Origin: Sarcophilus harrisii
Lineage: Eukaryota > Chordata > Mammalia > Dasyuromorphia > Dasyuridae
Reading direction: 5' to 3'
Assembly (NCBI RefSeq): GCF_902635505.1
Contig: NC_045432.1
Coordinates: 3,577,762-3,641,761, forward strand
Length of the DNA stretch: 64,000 bases
Shown here: piece after piece, positions 24,218-34,361 of the stretch
Layout of the letters: each line of letters begins with the position of its first letter
How positions within the stretch are numbered: position 1 is the stretch's first letter
The notes under the pieces: model-generated
What the model was told of the DNA's origin: nothing
Seen by the model: the letters and a program-made list of their open reading frames with translations, nothing else
Databases searched by the model: none
Program-made: the position numbers and the translations under genes

Positions 24218-25489
24218 ACAAAAACTTTTTCTTTAAAGAAAGGCTTGGGCTAAACTCAGTACAAGGGATCAAGTCTAAAAAAATCAAACTGTGTAGGGAG
24301 AGATAAAAAAGAGCAATTATTTCATTCAAATGAGAAACAAAAGGACAAACTGATAAGCTGGGGGAATCAGATAGTGCAGGAACCTCACTGTTTTTACCAG
24401 AATGGAAAGAAGTCTTAGAGGGGACAAGGAGTAGGAGGGCAAGGTGGCAGGAAGAAGTAAAACAGCAATGAGAAGAGAGAGGGCAAATAGGGTGAGGAGG
24501 AGAGTGGGGGAAATAGGAAGGAGGAAAATATACAAGTATTAATTTCCTCATAAGGCAGAAATAGAGAAGAGACTGAAAGTTAAAGTCAACAGCTTGTTAC
24601 TTTCAACCAAAATGAGACGTGTGTGTGTACATAATACCTATCATATAAAATTAGATACACACAGATAAAATAAAGGGCAGGAGCAGAACTTATTATTTAA
24701 AACAGCTGAAGTTTCAATCATTATTTTTCAATATGTTTTCCAAAGGAAGAAAGAAAATCTCACAGACAGCAGGGTCACAGAGTTTCAGACACAACTGAAC
24801 AGCAAATTAAGAAAAGGGAGAAAGCAAAGGAATTAACAAAAGGGATCAACAAGAAAGTAAAGGTGAATTCCAAACAGCAGGAGCCAAAACTAACAAAAAC
24901 TAAAACAAAAACTAGCAAAAACTAACAAAAACACTTCATCATCATTGTAGCAAGTCTATTGTTAGTTCAGAATGAAGCAAGCTTCCAATGAAAAAGAAAT
25001 TAGCCTCTTTCTAATCACAAACGATCCTGAAATAATTCATGGTGACCAAAATTTGACTATATTTGCTTGTAATAAAGAGCTGCAGCCTTTGAGAAAGATA
25101 GCAAAGCAATCTGATCACAATGTTGTATGAAACATATCGAAAGAAAGTCAAACTCAAGAGCCCTTGTCAGGCTGATTATTTCCTGACAGAACACTAGTAC
25201 TAGTATTAGTTGCTAGTACTATTATTATTAGTAGTAGTAGTACTATTGCTAGTACTGTATTGCTAACACCAAGTTGCTTGTATTAAAGCAAATAAGAAGT
25301 AGGCCACAAATAAGGGTTTTAGGAACATTCTAAAATTACAGCTATAAAAGTGGTAGGTATTTGACATGGAAAATTTTAAGGAAGTATTTTGGGAGCTAAG
25401 GAAGAAGAATATTAAAGTATTAAGATATTCAAATAAAGGTAGATTGTAAGTTACTTGCCCTTTAGACTATGATTTTTTTTGAGAGAAAA

Positions 25490-25590
25490 GGATTCTGTTT
25501 TACCTTTCTTTGCATTCTTAGTGCTTAGCATAACACCTGGTAAATAATAGGTGCTTAATGAATGTTATTGATTGACAGTTTGTTTTAGCT
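25490..25590 (+). repeat. L2/L3-type LINE tail
   Basis: 'ttagcataacacctggtaaataataggtgcttaatgaatg' (25526-25566) is the typical 3' end of CR1/L2-L3 LINEs. The same tail is at 60785-60880 in copy B. Just upstream, at 25195-25265, a GTA/AGT-rich low-complexity patch is present in copy A only. Confidence 0.6.
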
Positions 25591-26274
25591 TTTATTATAC
25601 AGCTTCTTAAGTCCAATAGTTTTTATCCTTCCTTGATTCTCAAAATTTTTTGGCACTTGATTGCTCCCTTTTTCTAATTATTTCCTCATTTTTGCCTGTC
25701 ACATTATTTTGTCATCATTCTCCTATTCCTAATTGTTTTATTATCTTTCAAGATGTTTCCCCTCTCTCTGACTAGTATTACCTCTATTTTGCTCATTGGT
25801 CATTTCCATAAGTACTTTATTCTCCACGTTCCTGTCCTTTTTTCCTCATAGTAATGGACATCTGAGACCTGAGGCTCCATTGGCAAAGGCCCCATTCCCG
25901 AATGTCACCATGTCTATCCTGGACACCACCCCACTTGTTCTGGCCACCAAACCCCGACCCCCCAAACCCAGGGAATAACATTGACCTGACTACTACTAGT
26001 TTGCTTGCTAAAAAAGACCTCTCACCCAGGGTCTTAATACCTCCAGCACAGGCACAGGAATTGTCACTCCATTTTTATCTCCATCACAGGAACAATATAC
26101 TTTTCCTCCATTCTTTATGGTTATAGAAAGAGTTCAATTTCTTTTTCAGTGTTCTTTCCAATTACAATATTGTAGTCTCTTTGTATTAGTGCATATCTTT
26201 CAATGAATTTTGACATTCTTTAGAAAATTTTTATAAAATACCTTTTGAAATTAGTTTTCAACTAAAATACTTAC

Positions 26275-26387
26275 CAATATATCTTCTGAAAGTTTCAGTT
26301 TTCATTTTACTTTTGTGGCTAACTTCAGGCTCTTGAAAATTATCTTTGTTTTCCTCCTGCATTGGTTCTGGTTGCACAACCTCATTA
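26275..26387 (-). CDS. ATRX: ATRX-like exon 6, copy A (open frame, shifted acceptor)
   Basis: The open exon encodes EVVQPEPMQEENKDNFQEPE and then VSHKSKMKTETFRRYIG, aligned with the human ATRX stretch from VIVQPEP to LKKRG. In human ATRX this exon is 114 bp and alternatively spliced. Here the ancestral acceptor dinucleotide, still AG in copy B, reads AA; the next usable AG is one base inside the exon, giving 113 bp. The one-base loss is balanced by one extra base at the end of exon 5, so the frame survives. The polypyrimidine tract is weak. Confidence 0.8.
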
Positions 26388-26844
26388 CTTACAATTTAAT
26401 TATAATCATTATGCAAATGATGTGAGAACATTGGATTCACACTGAATATCAGAATTAAAAACAAGACTTTAACAGCCATTGGATAAAACAAAATGACAAG
26501 TTTGTTCCAAGATGCTTAGGGACTTCATCACAACCTCTTATTTGCAATCTGGAAGTTTCCAAAACCAGAACTGTGATATTCAAAATGAAATTCTTGAGAA
26601 AAAACCCACAGGAGGAAGGTGGAACATTAATATTCTGTCTTTATTCTTCTTCCCAAACTAAAACCTCAGAGGGAAAAAAAATCCAAAGATTTAGAATTTC
26701 CCACGTCCTTTTAGAACCTTAAGCTTTATTCTCCAAGACCAGAGCTTCAGAGCACTGATAACAAAAATAGAAAATCAAGTCCCTGATCTCAAGAAGCTCT
26801 CATTCTCATCAGCCACAGCAACAAAGGTGCCTGTATCTAGAAAT

Positions 26845-26910
26845 CAGAGAGTCATTTAGCTTCTGTCTGCCTCAGTTTCCTCATGTGTAAAATAGGAGTA
26901 ATACCAGACA
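26845..26910 (+). repeat. MIR-type SINE fragment, copy A
   Basis: 'gagtcatttagcttctgtctgcctcagtttcctcatg' matches the conserved MIR core. The matching element in copy B is split by a 257-bp insertion (62156-62412). Confidence 0.6.
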
Positions 26911-28276
26911 GCTGATGTGGGCCTGAAAAAATGTAACAGTTACAGTGTGCTTTTCATACATGGGTAGGGGTGCCAACTGTATATTGGTGAAAATTAAAGC
27001 CTTTAGTGCAGAATAATCATCAAGAGAAATGAAAGACCCCAAGGCCAAGAAGCAGATATGCAATATGAATAATAAGCAAGCAAAAATAAATAAATAAAAG
27101 AGACTGAGGAACACAGAGAGGTAGGAAAATGAGTCCAAAAAAAGAGGAGATGCTATAACATGAGTAAGAAGTGCAGCATAGAGATAAATATAGGAATAAA
27201 ACTGAGGTAGAGGTTAGAAGGATAACTATTAGATTTGGCAGCTCAAGTGTCCCTGGACACTTTGGTAAGAGTATTTAGATATCTAGGTCTACAACTGCAG
27301 GAAAATAAGGCAAAACCTGAATAAACTAAAAAAAAACTTGAGAAAGGGAGATGAGCAGGAAGTGTGGTGCTCCTCTCTGTTGAGGTAAGTTGAAAGCTCA
27401 CCTATATGGCTGACGCATCCCAAGGTCAGTGTTTAGTTTACCAATGGGTAGAAAATCCATGACATGGCAAAAAAGGCAAAAATTCAACCCTGAAAGAAGA
27501 ACTCTCACTTCCCCAAGATAAAAGCCAGCAACTTTTAACTTTAAATAAAAGATAAAAATCATCTTTAATTCAAGTAACTTCCAATTAGTATGGGTAATGA
27601 ACTCTCTGATGTAGTTGGTTGTATTATTTGAATTCACACTGAATATTTTCACTGGGCTAGAATCAATTACCATATTTTATATAATTATAATTTAAAATAG
27701 AGTGAATTTAGATATATGCAACCACTATGGGGGCTTCATTAGTCATATTAATGGGGATTTAGCTGTATCTTTATTCAGGGATTCTTAATCTTTTTCATGT
27801 GTCCTGGATGCTTCTGGAAGTCTGATGAAGCCAATGGAATAATATCTTTAAATGCATAAAATAAAAAAAATTAGGAACAAAAGGGATACTGATTGTATTG
27901 AAATGTGGCTATTAAAATATTAAAAAGATTTAAAAAATAAAAATCATCTTTAAAAAAAAACCTCTGTATTTCAAAGCCATTTCAAACATTACTAATTTGC
28001 AAGGTAGTAGAAATTAAGGGCCTACATATCAAAGAGGTTATAAATGACAAATAATGACAAATGATCTTGAGTAAGCCATGTTATTTTTTCATACTTGTTT
28101 TCTAATCTATACCAAAGTGGAATTTAGATAAATTCTAAAGTCCCATCTGGCTATGAATCTAGTTCTTCTATCATTAAAATTTTATGAAAATGAAAATTAG
28201 TTTTATAAAACTAAAACCCAATTTTCTATCCATAACTAGAAATGTTAACTTTCAAATATGTTAAGATCCAACATAC

Positions 28277-28384
28277 CTTCCCTGAAGGATTTTAGTCACA
28301 AGAATATCTGAATTTTCATCTGATTGAAATTGATTCATACACTCATTCATAATCTGTCCATCATCAGAGTCAATATGTTCTTTC
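28277..28384 (-). CDS. ATRX: ATRX-like exon 5, copy A
   Basis: The open 108-bp exon lies between a T-rich acceptor and AAG|gtatgt. It encodes KEHIDSDDGQIMNECMNQFQ then SDENSDILVTKILQG, corresponding to the human ATRX stretch KYVESDDEKP...NSENDITMQSLPKG, an acidic serine-rich linker before the ADD domain. It is one base longer than copy B's exon 5 and ends in phase 2 instead of phase 1. This matches the one-base-later acceptor of exon 6 in the same copy. Without exon 6, copy A would be out of frame. Confidence 0.82.
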
Positions 28385-28487
28385 CTAAAAAAAAAAATTA
28401 AAACCTATATTATACTTAAGCCCATTGAAAGTTTTCAGAAAATTGGCTTTCTAGGTGAGAGTTAGTAAAGTTGATATGGAAATGTTT

Positions 28488-31340
28488 TCTTTTTCTTTTT
28501 TTTTTATTTAATAGCCTTTTATTTACAGGATATATGCATGGGTAACTTTATAGCATTAACAAGTGCCAAACCTCTTGTTCCAATTTTTCCCCTCTTACCC
28601 CCCCCACCCCCTCCACCAGATGGCAGGATGACCAGTAGATGCTAAGTACATTAAAATATAAATTAGATACATGATAAGTATACATGACCAAAACGTTATT
28701 TTGCTGTACAAAAAGAATCAGACTCTGAAATATTGTACAATTAGCTTGTGAAGGAAATCAAAATGCAGGTGGGCAAAAATATAGGGATTGGGAATTCAAT
28801 GTAATGGTTTTAGTCATCTCTCAGAGTTCTTTCTCTGGGCATAGCTGGTTCAGTTCATTACTGCTCCATTAGAAATGATTTGGTTGATCTCGTTGCTGAG
28901 GATGGCCTGGTCCATCAGAACTGGTCATCATATAGTATTGTTGTTGAAGTATATAATGATCTCCTGGTCCTGCTCATTTCACTCAGCATTAGTTCGTGTC
29001 AGGCCTTTCTGAAATCATCCTGTTGGTCATTTCTTACAGAATAGTAATATTCCATAATATTGATATACCACAATTTATTCAGCCATTCTCCAACTGATGG
29101 ACATCCATTCAGTTTCCAGTTTTTAGCCACTACAAAAAGGGCTGCCACAAACATTCGTGCACATACAGGTCCCTTTCCCTTCTTTATAATCTCTTTGGGA
29201 TATAATCCCAGTAGTAACACTGATGGATCAAAGGGTATGCACAGTTTGATAACTTCTTGAGCATAGTTCTAAACTACTCTCCAAAATGGTTGGATTCGTT
29301 CACAACTCCACCAACAATGCATCAATGTCCCAGTTTCCCGCATCCCTCGAACAATCATCATTATTTTTCCTGTCATCTTAGCCAATCTGACAGGTGTGTG
29401 TAGTGGTATCTTAGAGTTGTCTTAATTTGCATTTCTCTGATTAATAATGACTTGGAGCATCTTTTCATATGACTAGAAATAGTTTCAATTTCTTCATCTG
29501 AGAATTGTCTGTTCATATCCTTTGACCATTTTTCAATTGGAGAATGGCTTGATTTTTTATAAATTAGAGTTAATTCTCTATATATTTTGGAAATGAGGCC
29601 TTTATCAGAACCTTTGACTGTAAAAATATTTTCGCAGTTTATTGCTTCCCTTCTAATCTTGTCTGCATTAGTTTTGTTTGTACAAAAACTTTTCAGTTTG
29701 GTATAATCGAAATTTTCTATTTTGTGATCGGTATTGATCTCTAGTTCTTCTTTGGTCATAAAGACCTTCCCCTTCCACAGGTCTAAGAGGTAAACTGTGC
29801 TGTGTTCCTCTAATTTATTAATAATTTCAGTCTTTATGCCTAGGTCATGAACCCATTTTGACCTTATCTTGGTGTACGGTGTTAAGTGTGGATCAATGCC
29901 TAGTTTCTGCCATATCAGTTTCCAATTTTCCCAGCAATTTTTGTCAAACAGTAAGTTCTTATCCCAAAAGCTGGGGTCTTTGGGTTTGTCAAAATCTAGG
30001 TTGCTATAGTTGTTGACTGTTTTGTCCCTTGAACCTAACGTATTCCACTGATCAACTAATCTATTCCTTAGCCAATACCAAATTGTTTTGGTAACTGCTG
30101 CTCTATAATATAATTTTAGATCTGGTACAGCTAAGCCACCTTCATTTGATTTTTTTTTTCATTAATTCCTTGAAATTCTTGACCTTTTGTTTTTCCATTT
30201 GAATTTTGTTGTTATTTTTTCTAGGTCATTAAAATAGTTTTTTGGGAGTCTGATTGGTATAGAGCTAGATAAATAGACTAATTTAGGTAATATTGTCATC
30301 TTTATTATATTTGCTCGCCCTATTCAAGAGCATTTAATATTTTACCAATTAGTTAGATCAGACTGAATTTGTGTGAAAAGTGGTCTGTAATTTTGCTCAT
30401 AAAGTTTCTGATTTTCCCTTGGCAGATAGATTCCTAAATATTTTATATTATCAGTAGTTACTTTAAATGGAATTTCTCTTTGTAACTCTGACTGTTGGAT
30501 TTTGTTAGTGATATATAAGAATGCTGATGACTTATGTGGGTTTATTTTATAACCAGCAACTTTGCTAAAGTTGTGGATTATTTCTAATAACTTTTTAGTA
30601 GAATTTATGGGGTTCTCTAAGTATACCATCATGTCATTGGCAAAGAGTGATAATTTGGTTTCCTCATTGCCTATTCTTATTCCTTTAATCTCTTTCTCAG
30701 CTCTTATTACTTAAAGCTAGCATTTCTAATACAATATTAAATAGTAACGGTGATAGTGGGTAACCTTGTTTCACTCCAGATCTTATTGGGAATGGTTGCA
30801 GTTTGTCTCCATTACATATGAGGCTTACTGATGGTTTTAAATAGATGCTGCTGATTATTTTAAGGAAAAGTCCATTTATTCCTATACTCTCAAGTGTTTT
30901 TTAATAGGAATGGATGTTGGATTTTGTCAAATGCTTTTTCTGCATCTATTGAGATGATCATATGGTTTTGTTAATTTGGTTATTAACATGGCCAATTATA
31001 TTGATAGTTTTCCTAATATTGAACCAGCCCTGCATTCCTGGTATAAATCCTACTTGATCATAGTGTATTATCCTGGAGATGATTTTCTAGTCTTTTGCTA
31101 ATATCTTATTTAAGATTTTAGCATCAATATTCATTAGGGAGATTGGTCTATAATTTTCTTTCTCTGTTTTCAACCTACCTGGTTTAGGTATCAGTACCAT
31201 GTCTGTGTCCTAGAAGGAATTTGGTAGGACTCCTTCATTCCCTATTTTATCAAATAGTTTATATAGCACTGGGGCCAATTGTTCTTTAAATGTTTGGTGG
31301 TAGAATTCACATGTAAATCCATCTGGTCCTGGGGATTTTT
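28488..31340 (-). mobile_element. LINE-1 (ORF2 half plus 3' UTR), inserted in copy A
   Basis: Read on the minus strand, the element starts in ORF2 near 31340 and runs through the reverse-transcriptase region ('GYKINPHKSSAFLYITN' with 'YLGIYLP', 30342-30632), the 'KWSKDMNRQFSDEEIETISS' region (29373-29759) and the C-terminus (28999-29220). It ends in the 3' UTR with an A-tail near 28488. It is 5'-truncated and carries several stops. Copy B lacks it at the matching site near 63680, so it postdates the duplication. No unambiguous target duplication was found. Confidence 0.9.
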
Positions 31341-31502
31341 TCAATGTTCATAATTTTATACACAACTCGGTACTAACTTGCCTCAGTTCATACCTTGAAT
31401 CTTTCGCAAATATATAGAAGGAGAAATAACAGAAGACAGAGATATAAAGACAGCAGGGTAAGGTAAGAAGCATATGAAAGACAGAAGAGTGGTAGGTTAT
31501 GA

Positions 31503-31880
31503 TGGGTTTTTGAATGGCCAAGCATTTTGTAGCTGGTTTTGCCACTGCAGTTTATGGGTATGGGGTGGGGGGTGGGGGAGCTAAGGAACAGCAAATGACA
31601 TCATTGAAATGGTGTTTTAGGAAAATCACTGTAGTGATTGAAAGGTTACTAGAGTGGACTGGGAAAAACTTAAGTCAGGATATTGCCATAGTCTAGGTGT
31701 GAAATTATAACCAGGGCCTGTACGAGGTGGGGAGAAAGGGAATATTTGAGAGGGGTTAAGACGATAAAATCAATACGCTGGGACAACAACTTGGATATGG
31801 AGGATAAGAGACACTGAAAAGTTCAGAATGACTCCTAGGCTGTAAGCCTGAGGGACTAGAAAGATGGTGGATATCCTTGT
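31503..31880 (+). repeat. Ancient interspersed repeat, unnamed
   Basis: The first 105 bases (31503-31610, 'gaatggccaagcattttgtagctgg' region) match, in opposite orientation, 41311-41416 beside the GGT/GGA satellite. The following part has the look of a widespread old mammalian repeat, but I cannot name the family. Confidence 0.5.
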
Positions 31881-32741
31881 CAGAAATAGGGAAGATAAGA
31901 AAAATAATCTTAAACATACTAGGCTTAAGATGTCTCCTTCTAATGCAGTTCTAGATGTTTGAAAGGCAGGTGGAGGTAGAAAGTGAGTTTGCATTTTTGT
32001 CAAATTATAGAATCTATTGTCAGGAAACATGTTTTTGCTGAGTGCCTGAGCTGTTCCCATTATTTGCCCTTTTCTTTTGTCCATTTCCCAGTCTCTTCCC
32101 TATTTCAACTAGACTGGTGCAGGGGAAGCAAATCTATTAACAAAATAAGTGCAAGGACCCTAAATATCTCATCTAGTATTTCTTGGGTCAAAGGAGTTTT
32201 CAGATCTCCACCCCTCCCCTTTTCTCTCTCTCTTGTCTATTAATCTTTGTTTCCTTATTATGAAATTATTAAATATTAATTTTAATATTACTCTGTAGGA
32301 TTGTCAAAATATCCTATCTTATCATCTAAAAAAGTTCCTTCTTTGCCCATGTTTATTTTTATCTTCAGCTTACTAATTTGGCTAATATGGTTTCATTTCT
32401 ACAACAAACAGCTGAATTATAGCACTGACAACAAGCATTTTTGCTTTAACCTATGTTTTCTTTAAAAAAAAAACTTTAAAAAAATTTATTTTGTATATAT
32501 TTTCTCTCATATTTATAATTTATTCATCATGATTCTCAAATACACAAACATACTCCTAAGTGGCTATTCTTTCATTCAGTAATTAAATCATTATATAATT
32601 TATTTAAAAAACCAGATTAAAAAAAAAGAGAAACAGAAAAGAAATACAAAACAAAATAAAACAAAAAAGAACACAGTCATGGGCCCAGCGGAATATCAGG
32701 GGGGATTCAAAACATATTCAAAAAATTATCAGTTCAAGAAA

Positions 32742-32786
<45 letters not shown>

Positions 32787-33390
32787 GCATATACACACAT
32801 ATGTATATGTATATATACATATATGCATATATACACATATACATATATATGTATGTATATATTAGTTGAAGAAATATTTATGAGTGTCCATCAAAAGATG
32901 GACATTTCCTTGTAAATTGTTATTTTGTTCTCTGCTGTGCGCCTTGTTTACTTTATTCTTTTTTCCTTTTCATTTCTCCCATTACCCACAAGCAGGGTAT
33001 AATTAGGAAAGGCTATATTTGTGCTTATACACTTTATTAAATTAAATAGTTAATGGTGAACTTAAGTCAATAAACACTGTTATACACAGAAAACACAAGT
33101 AAATGAGGAAACAAGAATTTTTATTACATATTGTATATTGTCTTAATAGTAACTAAGCATTAGTCATATAGTCTCTCAGTTGGTTACATATCAGAAAAGG
33201 CCACTTTTCTTTTTTTTTTTTTTTTTTTTGGCTGTGGCCAAAGAATTAAGAATCAAAAATACACAACTAATGATTAAAATCCACTTTCCCTTGCCTAAGC
33301 CGTTTATTTTAGATTCAAAAAAATTTTTACTATAGATACTGAAATGATAGCATTTAAAAAAATATTTAGAATTCTTTTACAGTCGGAGAA
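31880..33390. other. Copy A intron or flank, AT-rich
   Basis: No gene was recognised. A (TA)n microsatellite with ATATGTATAT-type continuation lies at about 32742-32860, and a poly-T run at about 33207-33230. Confidence 0.5.
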
Positions 33391-33401
33391 ATAGTACTTA
33401 C

Positions 33402-33457
33402 CTCACCACTGGGAATGTCCATTGAAAAAGATCAATATATTGTGCCTCAGATTTTAT
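33402..33457 (-). CDS. Candidate ATRX-like exon 4, copy A
   Basis: A 56-bp open stretch lies between a good acceptor (cttacatctttatccag) and a consensus donor (GTGAG|gtaagta). It reads IKSEAQYIDLFQWTFPVV and ends in phase 2, which matches the 5' phase of exon 5. Across the junction the peptide would read FPVVRKEHIDSDD, comparable with KPSIVTKYVESDD in human ATRX. The rest of the exon does not resemble ATRX well, so this could be a chance splice-site pair. Confidence 0.35.
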
Positions 33458-33793
33458 CTGGATAAAGATGTAAGATCAAAATAAATTGATTCACATTATC
33501 AAAACTACAGAAACTGAAAATATAAATGTAACAAATACTATTTATGGAGAATCATATGAAATGAAGTTTTCAATTTCCAGAAAGATACATACTAAAATGA
33601 GGCCGAATCTAACTGGGAAAAGACCGAAAATAACGCACTGCAAATAAAAGAAAAATTCTTCAGAAAAACATTAAAAGAACTTATGGATACTAATTAATTA
33701 AAGCAAAGGACAAGAACTGGAAAAAAACCAAACAAACCATGTTTTTAAAAAGAAAAATAAATACCTCAGGATCTGGACCTAATTGGACTGTTG

Positions 33794-33795
<2 letters not shown>

Positions 33796-33838
<43 letters not shown>
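33796..33838. repeat. Long poly-T run
   Basis: A run of about 40 T follows 'gactgttgtac'. It could be the reverse A-tail of a retroposed sequence on the minus strand, or slippage. The sequence just upstream gives no clear retrocopy. Confidence 0.6.
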
Positions 33839-33839
<1 letters not shown>

Positions 33840-33841
33840 AA

Positions 33842-34347
33842 AAGGGATCTATTTACTGAGCAACTGGAACGACCGAAGATGATTGGACAACAAGTTTGTC
33901 AATCAACGAGAAGAAATCGAAACCAATCTGTCTTTTGATTCTCCAAGCCACATGGACAGTGTAGGATTGGGCATTACCATAGAAACTGAGTCCCGCTTCC
34001 TCTGTGCTCTTCTCACTCTGTCTTTTTTTTCTCTCTCTCTGATTCCCTCATATTTTCCTTTAGGACATCTCTCATTATCTTCTCTCCCTTTCCTGTCTCT
34101 TACCTTCTTTCTTTTTTTTCCTCCTTTTTTCCTTTTGCCATTATGCTACTGTGGCATTTTCAAAATTTAGTCAAAATCATTGATGAATATGGAATTGCAC
34201 TATTTAACACTTGTCAGATTATTTCCTATCTAGGGAGGACAGAGAGGGGGAGGAAAGTAGAAAACTTTGGAGCACAAGGTTTTGCAAAGGTGCAGATTGA
34301 ATACTAACATTGTATATGCTTTTTAAAAAATACTATAATAATAAAAT
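33842..34347 (+). mobile_element. LINE-1 3' UTR fragment
   Basis: The plus strand carries a C/T-rich stretch (34010-34140) followed by 'ggagcacaaggttttgcaaagg' and an A-rich tail ending near 34347. It directly abuts the 3' end of the oppositely oriented LINE-1 that follows, giving a tail-to-tail arrangement. Confidence 0.6.
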
Positions 34348-34361
34348 GGAAGTTAATTTTT

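Larger units (their letters stand above)
17715..33460. repeat. Segmental duplication copy A (ATRX-like locus)
   Basis: Direct repeat of 51077-64000. Matching landmarks are the left edge (17715 and 51077), the block with 'tgctgggttgctgtggaaacaagg' (18417 and 51727), exon 8 (19916 and 54171), exon 7 (21064 and 55349), exon 6 (26275 and 61548) and exon 5 (28277 and 63455). Beyond exon 5, copy A has a LINE-1 (28488-31340), after which the match resumes at about 31345-31375. The right edge lies outside what copy B shows. The offset drifts from 33.3 to 35.2 kb because copy B gained several insertions. Introns are shared, so this is duplicated genomic DNA. Confidence 0.9.

Noticed and set aside
25195-25265. 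Closely spaced short repeats that could suggest an array
   Set aside because: This is a GTA/AGT simple repeat without spacers; no CRISPR or tandem gene structure is present, and the DNA is vertebrate.
32679-32915. A frame with repeated Tyr-Ile and Thr-Tyr residues
   Set aside because: It is a translation of the TA/ATATGT microsatellite.
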